Below are positions 53,568-61,632 of a stretch of DNA of 64,000 nucleotides, piece after piece. The DNA comes from CALESS01 sp041741455 (GTDB lineage Bacteria; Chloroflexota; Anaerolineae; Anaerolineales; Anaerolineaceae): NCBI GenBank assembly GCA_041741455.1, contig JBGSJZ010000071.1:1-64000 (forward strand), in the 5' to 3' direction. The position numbers were made by a program, and so were the translations under genes. The notes under the pieces were generated by a model that worked only from the letters and a program-made list of their open reading frames with translations, did no database searches and had not been told where the DNA came from. Within the stretch, counting starts at the first letter, position 1. Every line of letters starts with the position of its first letter.

Positions 53568-54521
53568 ATGAATCCAAACCTCAATCACCCCGGCCGCGTG
53601 TTCGCCTCCCGGCTGTATGAATCCGTTCAAGATTTGCAGGGGATGCTGGATCTGTTGATACAGGCACGGGCACAGACCAGCGACTGGCGCTATGCCCACA
53701 TGGGTGAATTGCTGTTTAACTTCTTCATGGTGGCCTGCCACCTGAATCCGCAAGAACACATCCGCCTCTGGTTCCACGGACAGCAGCTGGTTGGGTTTGC
53801 CATGCTGGGGGAAGATCCAAATTTTGACTTCCAGGTGCTGCCCGCCTATGAGTGGCAGGGAATTGAAACGGAAGCCTGGTTATGGGCCGAAAACCGGATC
53901 GCTGAACTGCGCAAGCTGGATGAAAAACGCTGGGGCGAGCCTTGTGTTTCCGGCACCCGCCAGGACAATCCACAACGGATGGCTTTCCTCGAGCAATGCG
54001 GCTTCCACCAGGGTGGCCAGTTTTCCGAAGTGAACATGATTCGTTCGCTGGAAGAGCCAATCCCTGAGGTGAAAATCCCGGCGGGCTGCCAGGTGCGCTC
54101 GATGGGCGGGGTTGAAGATCTGACCAATCGGGCTGAAGCCCAGCGCCAGGTCTGGCATCCGTGGACAGTTGGAGAAGTCAGCGATGAGAATTATGCTTAT
54201 TTCATGACCTTGCCCGGCTATGATCTCGACCTGGACGTGGTTGGGGTAGCCCCAGATGGGGTGATTGCATCCTACGTGAATGGCTGGATCGACCCGGTCA
54301 ACAAGATTGGCGACTTTGGCCCGGTGGGTGCCCGTGAGGCGTACCGGCGGCGTGGGCTGACGCGGGCAGTCCTGACCGAATGTCTGCGCCGGATGAAGGC
54401 GCATGGCATGAACCGGGTCTGCATTTCCACCACCATCACCAATACACCCGCCCGCCGGCTTTATGAATCGATTGGTTTTAAAATTGTGAATCAATATCTT
54501 GAGTTTGTCCATTCGGTGTAA
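53568..54521 (+). CDS. Tandem-GNAT acetyltransferase
   Basis: This 317-residue protein has two GNAT-fold halves. The first (about 1-150) is degenerate, ending RMAFLEQCGFHQGG. The second (about 165-315) has the acetyl-CoA pattern PVGAREAYRRRGLTRAVLTECLRRM and the closing NTPARRLYESIGFKIV. Only the second half is likely catalytic. AAAGGA precedes the ATG. The substrate is unknown. Confidence 0.82.
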   Translation: MNPNLNHPGRVFASRLYESVQDLQGMLDLLIQARAQTSDWRYAHMGELLFNFFMVACHLNPQEHIRLWFHGQQLVGFAMLGEDPNFDFQVLPAYEWQGIETEAWLWAENRIAELRKLDEKRWGEPCVSGTRQDNPQRMAFLEQCGFHQGGQFSEVNMIRSLEEPIPEVKIPAGCQVRSMGGVEDLTNRAEAQRQVWHPWTVGEVSDENYAYFMTLPGYDLDLDVVGVAPDGVIASYVNGWIDPVNKIGDFGPVGAREAYRRRGLTRAVLTECLRRMKAHGMNRVCISTTITNTPARRLYESIGFKIVNQYLEFVHSV

Positions 54522-54538
54522 GCCAAGGGAGATGAATC

Positions 54539-54856
54539 ATGATCAAGTGTAAAATCACCGTCCTGCAGCGAACATTCAACAAAGATATTGTCGAGCAATA
54601 CGTCCAAAATGACCGCAAGCAGACACTTGGCCCGTGCGAGGTCTTTCGCGAGGGACAGGTCTTTGTGACGGATGTGTTCGGCGGCATCCCGGCCGGTTTT
54701 TGCCCGTGGGCCTGGGATGATATCTATAAAGCCCTGGTCGGTTTTGCCGCGGATGGCAACTTTGGCATGTGGTACCAGGATCCGAACACGATCATCGCCT
54801 GCTGCACGGATGGCACCCGGCCGGTGATCTTCAAGATTGAGAAGATTGTGGAATAA
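54539..54856 (+). CDS. TIGR04076-family protein
   Basis: This 105-residue protein has the family pattern of TIGR04076: IKCKITVLQRTF at the start, GPCEVFREGQVF, PAGFCPWAWDDIYKAL and a final CCTDGTRPVIFKIEK. Four conserved-type cysteines (LGPC, GFCP, ACCTDG) suggest metal binding. GGGAGA precedes the ATG, 17 nt after the GNAT stop, so the two may share a transcript. Function is unknown. Confidence 0.82.
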   Translation: MIKCKITVLQRTFNKDIVEQYVQNDRKQTLGPCEVFREGQVFVTDVFGGIPAGFCPWAWDDIYKALVGFAADGNFGMWYQDPNTIIACCTDGTRPVIFKIEKIVE

Positions 54857-54876
54857 ACGATTCAATTGATTATCAC

Positions 54877-54928
54877 GGGCGGGTCTGTGGATTGAGCGGG
54901 TTATTCCGTAGCGATCACAGACCCGCCC
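54877..54928. repeat. GGGCGGGTCTGTG/CACAGACCCGCCC inverted repeat, copy 2
   Basis: Perfect 13-bp arms enclose 26 nt and are followed by TTAC. It is related to 19519-19571 by arm sequence (GGG..GGTCT) and edge. It could also act as a terminator of the TIGR04076 gene, but it lacks a T run. Confidence 0.55.
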
Positions 54929-54981
54929 TTACGATTGGATGGATCGGGTATGTAAAGTGCGTTCAGGGAGAACACCGTTTG

Positions 54982-55593
54982 TTATCTACGCTTTGTCACT
55001 TCCCGCACATAAGCCCCCAGGCCGGTAGACGGATTTTTCGAATGTGCTGTCACCAGGCGAACAACCAGGGCAAAGGACTGGAACAACCCATAGCCGATTA
55101 ATGTGCCGGCCGTGTTCAAAATGACGTCATTGACATCCACACTGCGAAAATTTCCCCCAAACACCAGGTTCAGGATCAATTGTCCCGTTTCAAAGCCAAA
55201 TCCACCAACCAGCAGCAGCCAGGGTAGGTGACGAGCCTTGATGCGCATCACCAACGGCAGGAGGAAGCCAAAGGGCACGGTCAGCAGGATGTTGCCGAGG
55301 ATTTCCAGCCGGGCGATGTGCGGGTACAGCCCAAACAGCCCTCCAAAGTAAAATGGTCGCAGGTTGATGCGCGCCAGGATGGCTGACACTGGCTGGCGCC
55401 AGTCATCCCCGGGGAAGATGGGGAAAAGGGTTTGGCGGATCGCCAGCAGCAGGTAGAACCAGAACAGGCCAAGGAATAAAAGCTGCGACCGGCTATGGTT
55501 GCACCGCCAGGTGCGGATCAGCAAGATGAGCAGGAGTCCGCAGCCGGCCAGAAAAGGGTAAGGGAAGAAATCGAGCTGTGTGGGCAATCTCAA
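54982..55593 (-). CDS. VanZ-family membrane protein
   Basis: This 203-residue protein has about five helices. Its VanZ-type blocks are LARINLRPF near the middle, LEILGNILLTVPFGFLLPL, and FETGQLILNL...RSVDVNDVILNTAGTLIGY near the C-terminus. VanZ-type proteins act in the envelope, and one gives low-level teicoplanin resistance. The start is TTG at 55593, 3 nt after the GNAT stop, because no ATG or GTG lies before the first helix. Confidence 0.8.
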   Translation of the reverse strand: MRLPTQLDFFPYPFLAGCGLLLILLIRTWRCNHSRSQLLFLGLFWFYLLLAIRQTLFPIFPGDDWRQPVSAILARINLRPFYFGGLFGLYPHIARLEILGNILLTVPFGFLLPLVMRIKARHLPWLLLVGGFGFETGQLILNLVFGGNFRSVDVNDVILNTAGTLIGYGLFQSFALVVRLVTAHSKNPSTGLGAYVREVTKRR

Positions 55594-55596
55594 TCC

Positions 55597-56058
55597 TTAC
55601 AATCGCTTGACCAGGATCAAGCATGGATTATTTTCATCCCAAAACTGTTTAATCTCCTCCAACGGCCTGAAACCGCAGGCCAGGTAGAAAGCCCGGGTTT
55701 TAGCGTAGTTGTTATCCGGGTGTGAAGGTCCCAGGGTTTTGACCTGTAAATACTCCACGCCTTGCTCCCGCAACCATGCTTCGGCTTCCGCCATGAATGC
55801 CCGACCAATGCCGTTGTGGTGGGCTTGCTGGAGGACACCCATAACGTAGACTTCGGCTGAATACGGGTTGTGTTGTTTGAGGCTCAGGAATCCGATCACT
55901 TGACCCGATTCGCAGGCCAGCCAGGTCGGCAGGCGGTCAATTTCGAGGGAATAATTCAGGATGGCATCTTCGATGCCAAACCAATCCGGCAAAGAACGCA
56001 GGATGGGGGTGCAAACCGCGGCGGTGTTGAGTTGGGGGCCTTCGATGGTGAAGTTCAT
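55597..56058 (-). CDS. GNAT N-acetyltransferase
   Basis: This 153-residue protein has the acetyl-CoA loop QAHHNGIGRAFMAEAEAWLREQG and the TRAFYLACGFRPLEEIKQFW ending of a GNAT enzyme. It is coupled to the VanZ gene (3-nt gap). The acceptor is unknown. Confidence 0.85.
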   Translation of the reverse strand: MNFTIEGPQLNTAAVCTPILRSLPDWFGIEDAILNYSLEIDRLPTWLACESGQVIGFLSLKQHNPYSAEVYVMGVLQQAHHNGIGRAFMAEAEAWLREQGVEYLQVKTLGPSHPDNNYAKTRAFYLACGFRPLEEIKQFWDENNPCLILVKRL

Positions 56059-56113
56059 GGAAATCTAGAAGAAAAAGTTCTTAGTTTTGTTTGTGAATTA
56101 TATGATGAAGATG

Positions 56114-56160
56114 GTTTTTCCGTGAAAATCCGTTTTTTCCGGCCTTTTCCGTGTTAATAA
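56114..56160. repeat. AACACGGA-type intergenic repeat, copy 5 (inverted)
   Basis: Read on the minus strand, TTATTAACACGGAAAAG, AACGGATTTTCACGGAAAA units lie just downstream of the split-nuclease operon, close to copy 4 in wording. Confidence 0.6.
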
Positions 56161-56172
56161 TTCGAATAAATA

Positions 56173-56694
56173 TTAGAGTCTCTGTTCGCACGTCCAGCGA
56201 TACCCACAATGGATGCAGCGGGCGCTGATCTCGTGCGAGCGGTCGACAGATTTGGCCTTTTCCAGGATCCTCATCTCGCCGATCACGTTGCGCAATTGAT
56301 CTTCCAATTCAGCGGTGTAATCAATTTCGAAGGTTCGACCTTTATAATGAAGCAACCCAAAGGGTGGGCGCTTGGCCATGGCCTTCGTCACCAGGTGGCA
56401 ATAGGCGGCCAATTGCAGAATATGGCTGTCATACGGGGCAGGTGGCGGATTGGTTGATTTAACCTCGATCGGGATGACCAGCCCATCCTGCTCCACCAGG
56501 TAATCCGGCCGGCCGGTCAGGGCCAGCTCGCTGTCGTAGAGCGGCTTTTCCACCTTGCTCCAACTGCCGGTGTCGGCATAGATCACCCGGCCCTCGGGCA
56601 GGCCGGCGTCTTTACGCTGGCGGCCCGCCAGCCAGAGCAGCAGCGCTCCCACCAGCAGTAAGCCCAGCGCCAGCAGGATCAGCGTACCAGCCAT
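56173..56694 (-). CDS. Membrane-anchored Cas4/RecB-like nuclease, C-terminal half
   Basis: This 173-residue protein has an N-terminal helix (about 3-23) and then the PD-(D/E)XK core: GRPDYL (D64), EVK (E77, K79) and QLAAY (Q94, Y98). C160, C163 and C169 follow (CIHCGYRWTC), matching the last three cysteines of a Cas4 4Fe-4S cluster. The motif I histidine and the first cysteine are absent here but present in the overlapping upstream gene. The ATG lies 16 nt inside that gene. Together they may form one nuclease; no CRISPR array or cas1/cas2 is near. Confidence 0.75.
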   Translation of the reverse strand: MAGTLILLALGLLLVGALLLWLAGRQRKDAGLPEGRVIYADTGSWSKVEKPLYDSELALTGRPDYLVEQDGLVIPIEVKSTNPPPAPYDSHILQLAAYCHLVTKAMAKRPPFGLLHYKGRTFEIDYTAELEDQLRNVIGEMRILEKAKSVDRSHEISARCIHCGYRWTCEQRL

Positions 56695-56924
56695 AAGGTC
56701 ACCCCCACCCCGGCCAGGATGATCCCGGCCAGCAGCAACAAAACCGCCCCAGCCCGCAAAAGGCCGGAGATCAGAACCTGACGGCCATGCCGGTTATGAA
56801 AAGCAGTGCCGCCCGCCAGTTCCCCCTTGTTGCGGGATTCGACACCCTGCAACTGGTACCACCAGGCGCGGCGGCAGTATAGGAATGTTCCGATTTCAGA
56901 GGCCCGGATCGTGCGCAAGCGCAT
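56679..56924 (-). CDS. Membrane-anchored Cas4/RecB-like nuclease, N-terminal half
   Basis: This 81-residue protein starts IRASEIGTFLYCRRAWWYQLQG with C17 at the place of the first Cas4 cluster cysteine, followed by GTAFH (H43), the RecB-family motif I histidine. It then turns into a strongly hydrophobic stretch (about 49-80) and stops at the point where a nuclease domain would continue. The next gene supplies that continuation after its own helix. CGGAG precedes the ATG, which lies 29 nt inside the translin gene. It could be a frameshifted single gene, but two ATGs, a ribosome site and paired helices favour a real split. Confidence 0.72.
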   Translation of the reverse strand: MRLRTIRASEIGTFLYCRRAWWYQLQGVESRNKGELAGGTAFHNRHGRQVLISGLLRAGAVLLLLAGIILAGVGVTLWLVR

Positions 56925-57561
56925 CTTCTCCGTTGTCTAGCCGATCGTGCATGCGGTTGAGAGCCTGGATCACCTGCTCATCCCGCAGACTGAGGGTCAG
57001 GTCGGAGCGGGTGCGTTCGACCAGACTGCGGGCAATGTCCGTCTGGCGGCGCAGGCCATTGGTGATGGCATCTGGATAATCCACCGAGACCAGCAGCAGG
57101 TAAATTTCGTCCATCCAGTCCAGCAGGCGCTCGGCCTCGGGGGAGTAGCCCTGGCGCAGCACGTCCATGCAACGGCGGCGCAGTTCGCCGATGGTTTCGG
57201 CCAGGCCATTCAGATAGGCGGCGGCCTCCACCCCCAGCGCCTCCGGGGTGGGCAGTTCCTGGCCCAGAACCAAAGCACAGGTGATGCTAGCCTCGGAGAA
57301 CTCCTTGATCGCGTCCTGCACATAACCGGAATGGAATAGCTCCGGGTAGGGTTTCAAGTCGCGCTTAAGGGATTCGACGATCGTGCGGGCTTCGGCCAAC
57401 AGGGTATTGGCTGTATCCGGCTCCAGGCGGTGGATGGCGCGGATGGCGTGGGCAGCGTTGCGGGTTAGTAGTCGGGCCTGGGAGAGGGCGGCATCACGCG
57501 CTTGATTACGCGCCTCCAGGTCATCCAGCAGGCGCTCAGAAATATCATTTAAGTTGGGCAT
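56896..57561 (-). CDS. Translin-family protein
   Basis: This 221-residue all-helical protein matches the translin/TRAX fold seen in archaea and some bacteria. Marks are YVQDAIKEFSEA (E87, E90, placed like the TRAX metal ligands), AAYLNGLAETIGELRR and VDYPDAITNGLRRQTDIARSLVERTRSDL. Eukaryotic translin-TRAX (C3PO) is a ring-shaped RNA/DNA-binding nuclease that cleaves RNA. Such proteins are sometimes mislabelled as haloacid dehalogenases. GAAGGA precedes the ATG, 5 nt after the DUF3467 stop. Confidence 0.8.
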   Translation of the reverse strand: MPNLNDISERLLDDLEARNQARDAALSQARLLTRNAAHAIRAIHRLEPDTANTLLAEARTIVESLKRDLKPYPELFHSGYVQDAIKEFSEASITCALVLGQELPTPEALGVEAAAYLNGLAETIGELRRRCMDVLRQGYSPEAERLLDWMDEIYLLLVSVDYPDAITNGLRRQTDIARSLVERTRSDLTLSLRDEQVIQALNRMHDRLDNGEDALAHDPGL

Positions 57562-57566
57562 GCAAT

Positions 57567-57908
57567 TTATTCCTTCGGCGGCTCCGGCGGGTGGATGGAG
57601 CGGAACAAGTCATCCGCCAGCGTGGCGCCGGGGGTGGGGATGGGACCAAAAGAGGCCTCATAGTGCGCCAGGTTCTCGCCCAGGGCGCGATAGAAGAGCT
57701 TGGCAGCCACCGGGGACATCACGATGCGTGCCAGCACTGTGATCAGCGGCTGGGCGGGCAGGATGCGCGAAAAATCCAGCACTATTTCGGCCGGGGTGTG
57801 ACTGATGCGCACCAGGTTGGCGTAGATTGGTGCCAGGTCGGAAGGCATTTGGAAATTAGGCATTGCCGCCGGCGGTTGACCGCCGGCGGGGGTATTTTTC
57901 TCTGTCAT
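57567..57908 (-). CDS. DUF3467-family protein
   Basis: This 113-residue protein has the DUF3467 core: IYANLVRISHTPAEIVLDFSRILP, then ARIVMSPVAAKLFYRALGENLAHYEASFG, and Pro-rich ends. It is soluble, and its function is unknown. Its ATG overlaps the ssb stop by 1 nt (TAATG), so translation is coupled to the single-strand DNA-binding protein. Confidence 0.85.
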   Translation of the reverse strand: MTEKNTPAGGQPPAAMPNFQMPSDLAPIYANLVRISHTPAEIVLDFSRILPAQPLITVLARIVMSPVAAKLFYRALGENLAHYEASFGPIPTPGATLADDLFRSIHPPEPPKE

Positions 57909-58339
57909 TAGAAGGGAATATCTTCGCCCTCGGTCGGGGGCTCGGCGAAGGATTCGGAGCCACCTCCACCTCCGCCACCACCGCCCTCACTGCGCGGCGA
58001 GAGGAAGCGCACGGTATTGGCAACAATTTCAAAGGAGGTACCGGTAGTACCATCCTGGCGCTGGTAAACGCGTGGCCCGCCCGATTTCGGGTCGGCCTGC
58101 AAGCGGCCTTCCACCAGCACCATTTTGCCCTTGGACAAATACTGATTGACGGTTTCAGCCTGTTTGCCCCAGACGTTGACGCGGAACCAGATGGTCTCCT
58201 TGACGGGAGTACCATCCTGACCGGTGTATTGGCGATCGGTGGCGATGCTGAAGGAAGAAACGGCCTGGCCAGACGGGGTGTAGCGCATTTCAGGATCGCG
58301 ACCCAGACGGCCAACAACAATGATGGTATGGTACGACAT
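57908..58339 (-). CDS. ssb: Single-stranded DNA-binding protein
   Basis: This 143-residue protein has an OB fold (IIVVGRLGRDPEMRYTPSGQAV, FSIATDR, IWFRVNVWGKQAE, GKMVLVEGRLQ), a run of nine glycines and the acidic tip DIPF that docks partner proteins. It is complete and should be functional. It heads a five-gene operon with DUF3467, translin and the two nuclease halves. Whether it is the only SSB of the cell cannot be seen from here. AAAGGAAC precedes the ATG. Confidence 0.95.
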   Translation of the reverse strand: MSYHTIIVVGRLGRDPEMRYTPSGQAVSSFSIATDRQYTGQDGTPVKETIWFRVNVWGKQAETVNQYLSKGKMVLVEGRLQADPKSGGPRVYQRQDGTTGTSFEIVANTVRFLSPRSEGGGGGGGGGSESFAEPPTEGEDIPF

Positions 58340-58417
58340 TTCAAGTTCCTTTCCCTGGCCCTTACCGGCCAGGCTTCAAGAGGGTGCCTTCACCTTATTG
58401 TGAAGGATTACAGAACA

Positions 58418-58446
58418 ATTGTACAACTAATTATTCTGAAAATCAA
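58418..58446 (-). promoter_or_regulatory. Promoter of the ssb-translin-nuclease operon
   Basis: On the minus strand TTGATT (58441-58446) and TACAAT (58418-58423) have a 17-bp spacer. The leader of about 70 nt holds a CCTTCAC/GTGAAGG hairpin before ssb. Confidence 0.65.
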
Positions 58447-58507
58447 GCACGAATTTTGACTTTTTATCAGGCAATTTACTCGCAATCTGGCGGTTTGTGC
58501 TCCAAAC

Positions 58508-59332
58508 TTACCGGCTGGCCAGGGTGACGGCGGCCCGGAAGGCATGGTAAGCATCAAGCATGCTGTCGCAGGTGACCTCGATCCGCCGGCCGTCCAGCCG
58601 AGCGGACTTGGGCAGCAGCGTCGCCTGGTCAGCCATATCAGAATAAATGAACTCAACTGTCACCTTAATCGGGGTCAGCAGTTCCACCGGGCGCGGCAGG
58701 CCCTCGGCTTTGAAGCGTTCGAGCGCAGTTTTGGCCCCGGACCGGATCAACTCAGCTGTGATAGCGGGTGCCAGCACTTCGGCCGCATGCCGGCCGCTGG
58801 CCTGCTTGACCGCCACGGTGGTCACATCCGTCAGCCACAGGCGGGCTTCCTGGCAGACGCTCTGGTCGCCAGTCACCAGCACCACCGGCACGTCGAAATG
58901 CCCGCATAGCGAACTGTTCAGGCCAGTTTCACCGACCAGCAATCCGTTCAGCCAGAGATTGGCCACCTTGCTGCTGGACCAGGTATGGTCGAGGATGGCA
59001 TTTTGCGAGCCAGCCCGGGCATGGTAACCGACAAAAAAGGCTGCATCCACCCCGGCATCCACAGCCTGCACCATGGCCAACGGCGCAGGGCTACCTGTGT
59101 TCAAGCAGGCGCGCGAGTCGAGCTCTTCAACTAGGATGTTGGAGCCGAACCAGTGTCCATCTGTCACCACCACTTCATCCGCCCCGCCCTCAAAGGCCCC
59201 GGCAATGGCCGCATTGACATCCCCGGTCATCAGGCGGCGAAAGCGCTGATACTCGGCCGTGGAGGGGTCAACCTGCTCAAAGCTGGTCACCCCGGTGATA
59301 CCTTCCATATCACAGGCAATCAAAATCTTCAT
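58508..59332 (-). CDS. dppA: M55-family peptidase (D-aminopeptidase DppA-like)
   Basis: This 274-residue protein has the DppA family marks: MKILIACDMEGITGV (DME metal ligands near the N-terminus), VTDGHWFGSN, GYHARAGSQNAILDHTWSS and NGLLVGETGLNSSLCGHFDVPVVLVTGDQSVC. The M55 enzyme of Bacillus is a zinc D-aminopeptidase acting on D-Ala peptides. ATG 59332 follows GAGGAG. The substrate in this organism is not shown by sequence. Confidence 0.88.
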   Translation of the reverse strand: MKILIACDMEGITGVTSFEQVDPSTAEYQRFRRLMTGDVNAAIAGAFEGGADEVVVTDGHWFGSNILVEELDSRACLNTGSPAPLAMVQAVDAGVDAAFFVGYHARAGSQNAILDHTWSSSKVANLWLNGLLVGETGLNSSLCGHFDVPVVLVTGDQSVCQEARLWLTDVTTVAVKQASGRHAAEVLAPAITAELIRSGAKTALERFKAEGLPRPVELLTPIKVTVEFIYSDMADQATLLPKSARLDGRRIEVTCDSMLDAYHAFRAAVTLASR

Positions 59333-59422
59333 AGCGCTCCTCAAGTGTTGAGATAAATCGATTGTACACCTGAACGGCTGGGGGATTCGACGCAGGATGG
59401 CTTATAATAACCCAGAGGTGGA

Positions 59423-60691
59423 ATGACCCGAACACCGAGCGCATTGATCTTCAGCGGCGTGCGCGGCGACACCCGCCGCTACCGCGCCCTGCACCTGTTC
59501 CAGCAGATGACTCTGCTGGGCATTCCGACGCGCGTCACCCACCTGGTGGATCCCCTTCTGCCCAGGCTGATTGAGGAGGCAGACCTGATCGTTGTTCACC
59601 GAGCGGCAGCCAACCACAGCCTGGAGCGTTCCCTGCAGGCGGCGCGCACCCGCGGAGCCCTGGTGCTGGCCGATACCGACGACCTGATCTTCGACCCAGA
59701 AGCATTTCAATTCATCGACAACCCTGAATTTATGGACCCGGTGCGCACCCGTTTGTACCGTGAGGAGATACTGCGCCACCGGCGCACCCTGGAACTATGC
59801 GCCGGGGCGCTGGTCTCGACCGAGTACCTGGCCGGCCAGGTGCAGAAGCTGGGCATCCCAGCCCGGGTGCACCGCAACGCCATCAGCCTGGAGATGTGGG
59901 AACTGGGGCGCAACCCCCAGCAACGCCCGGCACCTTCGCTGGAGCGCTTGGTCATCGGTTATGCCAGCGGCTCACCCACCCACAACCGGGATTTTGCCCT
60001 GATCCAACCTGCCCTGCAGGATTTCCTCATGAAGAATCCGCAGGCCGAACTGCGCCTGATTGGCTTCCTCGACCTGGATCCATCCTGGGTGCCATTTGCC
60101 GATCGAATTCTCCGCGACCCATTGCGCCATTGGCGCGAACTGCCCACCTGGCTGGCCGAACTGGACCTGAACCTGGCCCCACTGGAAGCCGACAACCCGT
60201 TCAGCCTCTCCAAGAGTGAGATCAAGTGGCTGGAGGCAGCGCTGGTCAGCGTGCCAACCATTGCCAGCCGCACCCCGGCCTTTGAGCACGCCATCCACAC
60301 CGGCGAGAACGGCTGGCTGGCCGGGTCGTTGGAAGAGTGGTCAGCGGCTCTGCAGGAGGCGCTGGATCCCGATTTACGGGCATTGTGCGCTGAGCGGGCT
60401 TATGATGATGTCTGGCGGGAATACCGGCCGGAGATACGGGCGCACCAGTTGCGCCAGACCTTGCTGGCATTTGCAAATCATTTGGATGTGGAGCTGGAAT
60501 TACCGCCCAATCAATATAGCCTGACTCAGCGGACCTTACAGGATTGCCTTATCACGCCGGAAATGGAGAAATTCCCGACCCGGGTGGACGAAGGACTTTA
60601 CAATATCGGTCACCGCGGCCCGTGGACACTGGCTCGCCAGGTCTGGGCCTTTGGAGTGCGGGAGCTCCGGCGCAGGGGGAAGAAACCATGA
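59423..60691 (+). CDS. Glycosyltransferase (GT4-like)
   Basis: This 422-residue protein has two Rossmann-like halves. The N-half opens SALIFSGVRGDTRRYRALHLFQQMTLLGI and has ADTDDLIFDP. The C-half has IGYASGSPTHNRDF and an LAELDLNLAPLEADNPFSLSKSEIKWLEAALVSVPTIAS segment, where KSEIKWLEA stands for the usual donor-binding E-x7-E. It is cytoplasmic and probably builds a surface glycan. A TATAAT (59403-59408) and GAGG precede the ATG. Its stop overlaps the next gene (ATGA). Confidence 0.82.
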   Translation: MTRTPSALIFSGVRGDTRRYRALHLFQQMTLLGIPTRVTHLVDPLLPRLIEEADLIVVHRAAANHSLERSLQAARTRGALVLADTDDLIFDPEAFQFIDNPEFMDPVRTRLYREEILRHRRTLELCAGALVSTEYLAGQVQKLGIPARVHRNAISLEMWELGRNPQQRPAPSLERLVIGYASGSPTHNRDFALIQPALQDFLMKNPQAELRLIGFLDLDPSWVPFADRILRDPLRHWRELPTWLAELDLNLAPLEADNPFSLSKSEIKWLEAALVSVPTIASRTPAFEHAIHTGENGWLAGSLEEWSAALQEALDPDLRALCAERAYDDVWREYRPEIRAHQLRQTLLAFANHLDVELELPPNQYSLTQRTLQDCLITPEMEKFPTRVDEGLYNIGHRGPWTLARQVWAFGVRELRRRGKKP

Positions 60692-61581
60692 ACGATATTT
60701 CGATCTGTATCATCAGCTACAACACCCGACAACTGTTGGCGGATTGCCTGCGCTCGATCCAGGCCAGCGGTACACACCGTAGCTACGAGATCATTATCAC
60801 CGATAACGGCTCGACGGATGGCTCCCTGGAGATGCTGCAGACTGAGTTTCCTGAGGTACAGGTCATTCGCAACATCAGCAACCTGGGCTACACTGTGCCG
60901 ATGAACCAGGCCTTGCGCCTAGCGCTGGGGCGCTACCTGGTACAGCTCAACCCTGATACGCTGGTCCAGCCCGGCTTGTTCGATACGCTGGCCGATTACC
61001 TGGAGGCGAATCCGCAGGTTGGTATCCTCTCACCCAAAGTGCTCAACCGGGATGGCACACTGCAATACCAGTGCCGGCGTTCGGCCGCCCGCCCGAGTGA
61101 TGCACTCTCTTACATGCTGCACCTCGACCGGCTCTTCTCTAAAAGCCAGCGCTTTGGCGGCTACCTGATGACCTACATGGATGCGAATGCCACCCACGAA
61201 GCGGAGGCCGTCTCCGGCTCGTGTATGATGATCCGCCGGGAGGTGGTGGAGGGCATCGGCTACCTGGACGAGGCGATTTTCGCCTACCAGGAGGATACCG
61301 AGTTCTGCTTCCGGGCGCGCAAGGCCGGCTGGAAAGTCGTTTACCTGCCAACCGCCAGTATCATCCATTTTGGCGGGCAGGGCGGCTCCAAAAACCAACC
61401 CTACCGTGGGGTGATCGAGTGGCACCGCTCGTATTTTTACTACTACCGCAAGCACCTGGCGAAGGATTATTTCTTCCTCTTTAACTGGCTGTTTTATACT
61501 TTGATGGGGGTCAAGCTTGGGGTGAGCCTGGTGGCAACGTTTTTCCGCAAAGAAAAACACGTCGGCACGCCAAAGCCCTAA
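60688..61581 (+). CDS. Glycosyltransferase family 2
   Basis: This 297-residue GT2 enzyme opens MNDISICIISYNTRQLLADC, with DNGSTDGSLEML and the donor-site motif QLNPDTLVQPG (DxD-like NPD). A later QEDTEFCFRARKAGW block carries the catalytic-type ED. A C-terminal hydrophobic segment (about 260-285) may attach it to the membrane. Its ATGA overlap with the preceding GT4 gene indicates that both act in one glycan pathway. The upstream extension of the frame overlaps the GT4 gene and is not used. Confidence 0.88.
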   Translation: MNDISICIISYNTRQLLADCLRSIQASGTHRSYEIIITDNGSTDGSLEMLQTEFPEVQVIRNISNLGYTVPMNQALRLALGRYLVQLNPDTLVQPGLFDTLADYLEANPQVGILSPKVLNRDGTLQYQCRRSAARPSDALSYMLHLDRLFSKSQRFGGYLMTYMDANATHEAEAVSGSCMMIRREVVEGIGYLDEAIFAYQEDTEFCFRARKAGWKVVYLPTASIIHFGGQGGSKNQPYRGVIEWHRSYFYYYRKHLAKDYFFLFNWLFYTLMGVKLGVSLVATFFRKEKHVGTPKP

Positions 61582-61632
61582 AGTAGGACCTGCTGATCAT
61601 TTGTCCAACACAATGCCCGCAAGCTGACCGCT

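Noticed and set aside
56173..56924. CRISPR-adaptation Cas4
   Set aside because: No repeats, cas1, cas2 or other cas genes are in the window; the neighbours are ssb, DUF3467 and translin.
58508..59332. D-aminopeptidase and glycosyltransferases as part of the ssb operon
   Set aside because: The ssb promoter lies between them and ssb, and the glycosyltransferases are on the other strand with their own promoter.
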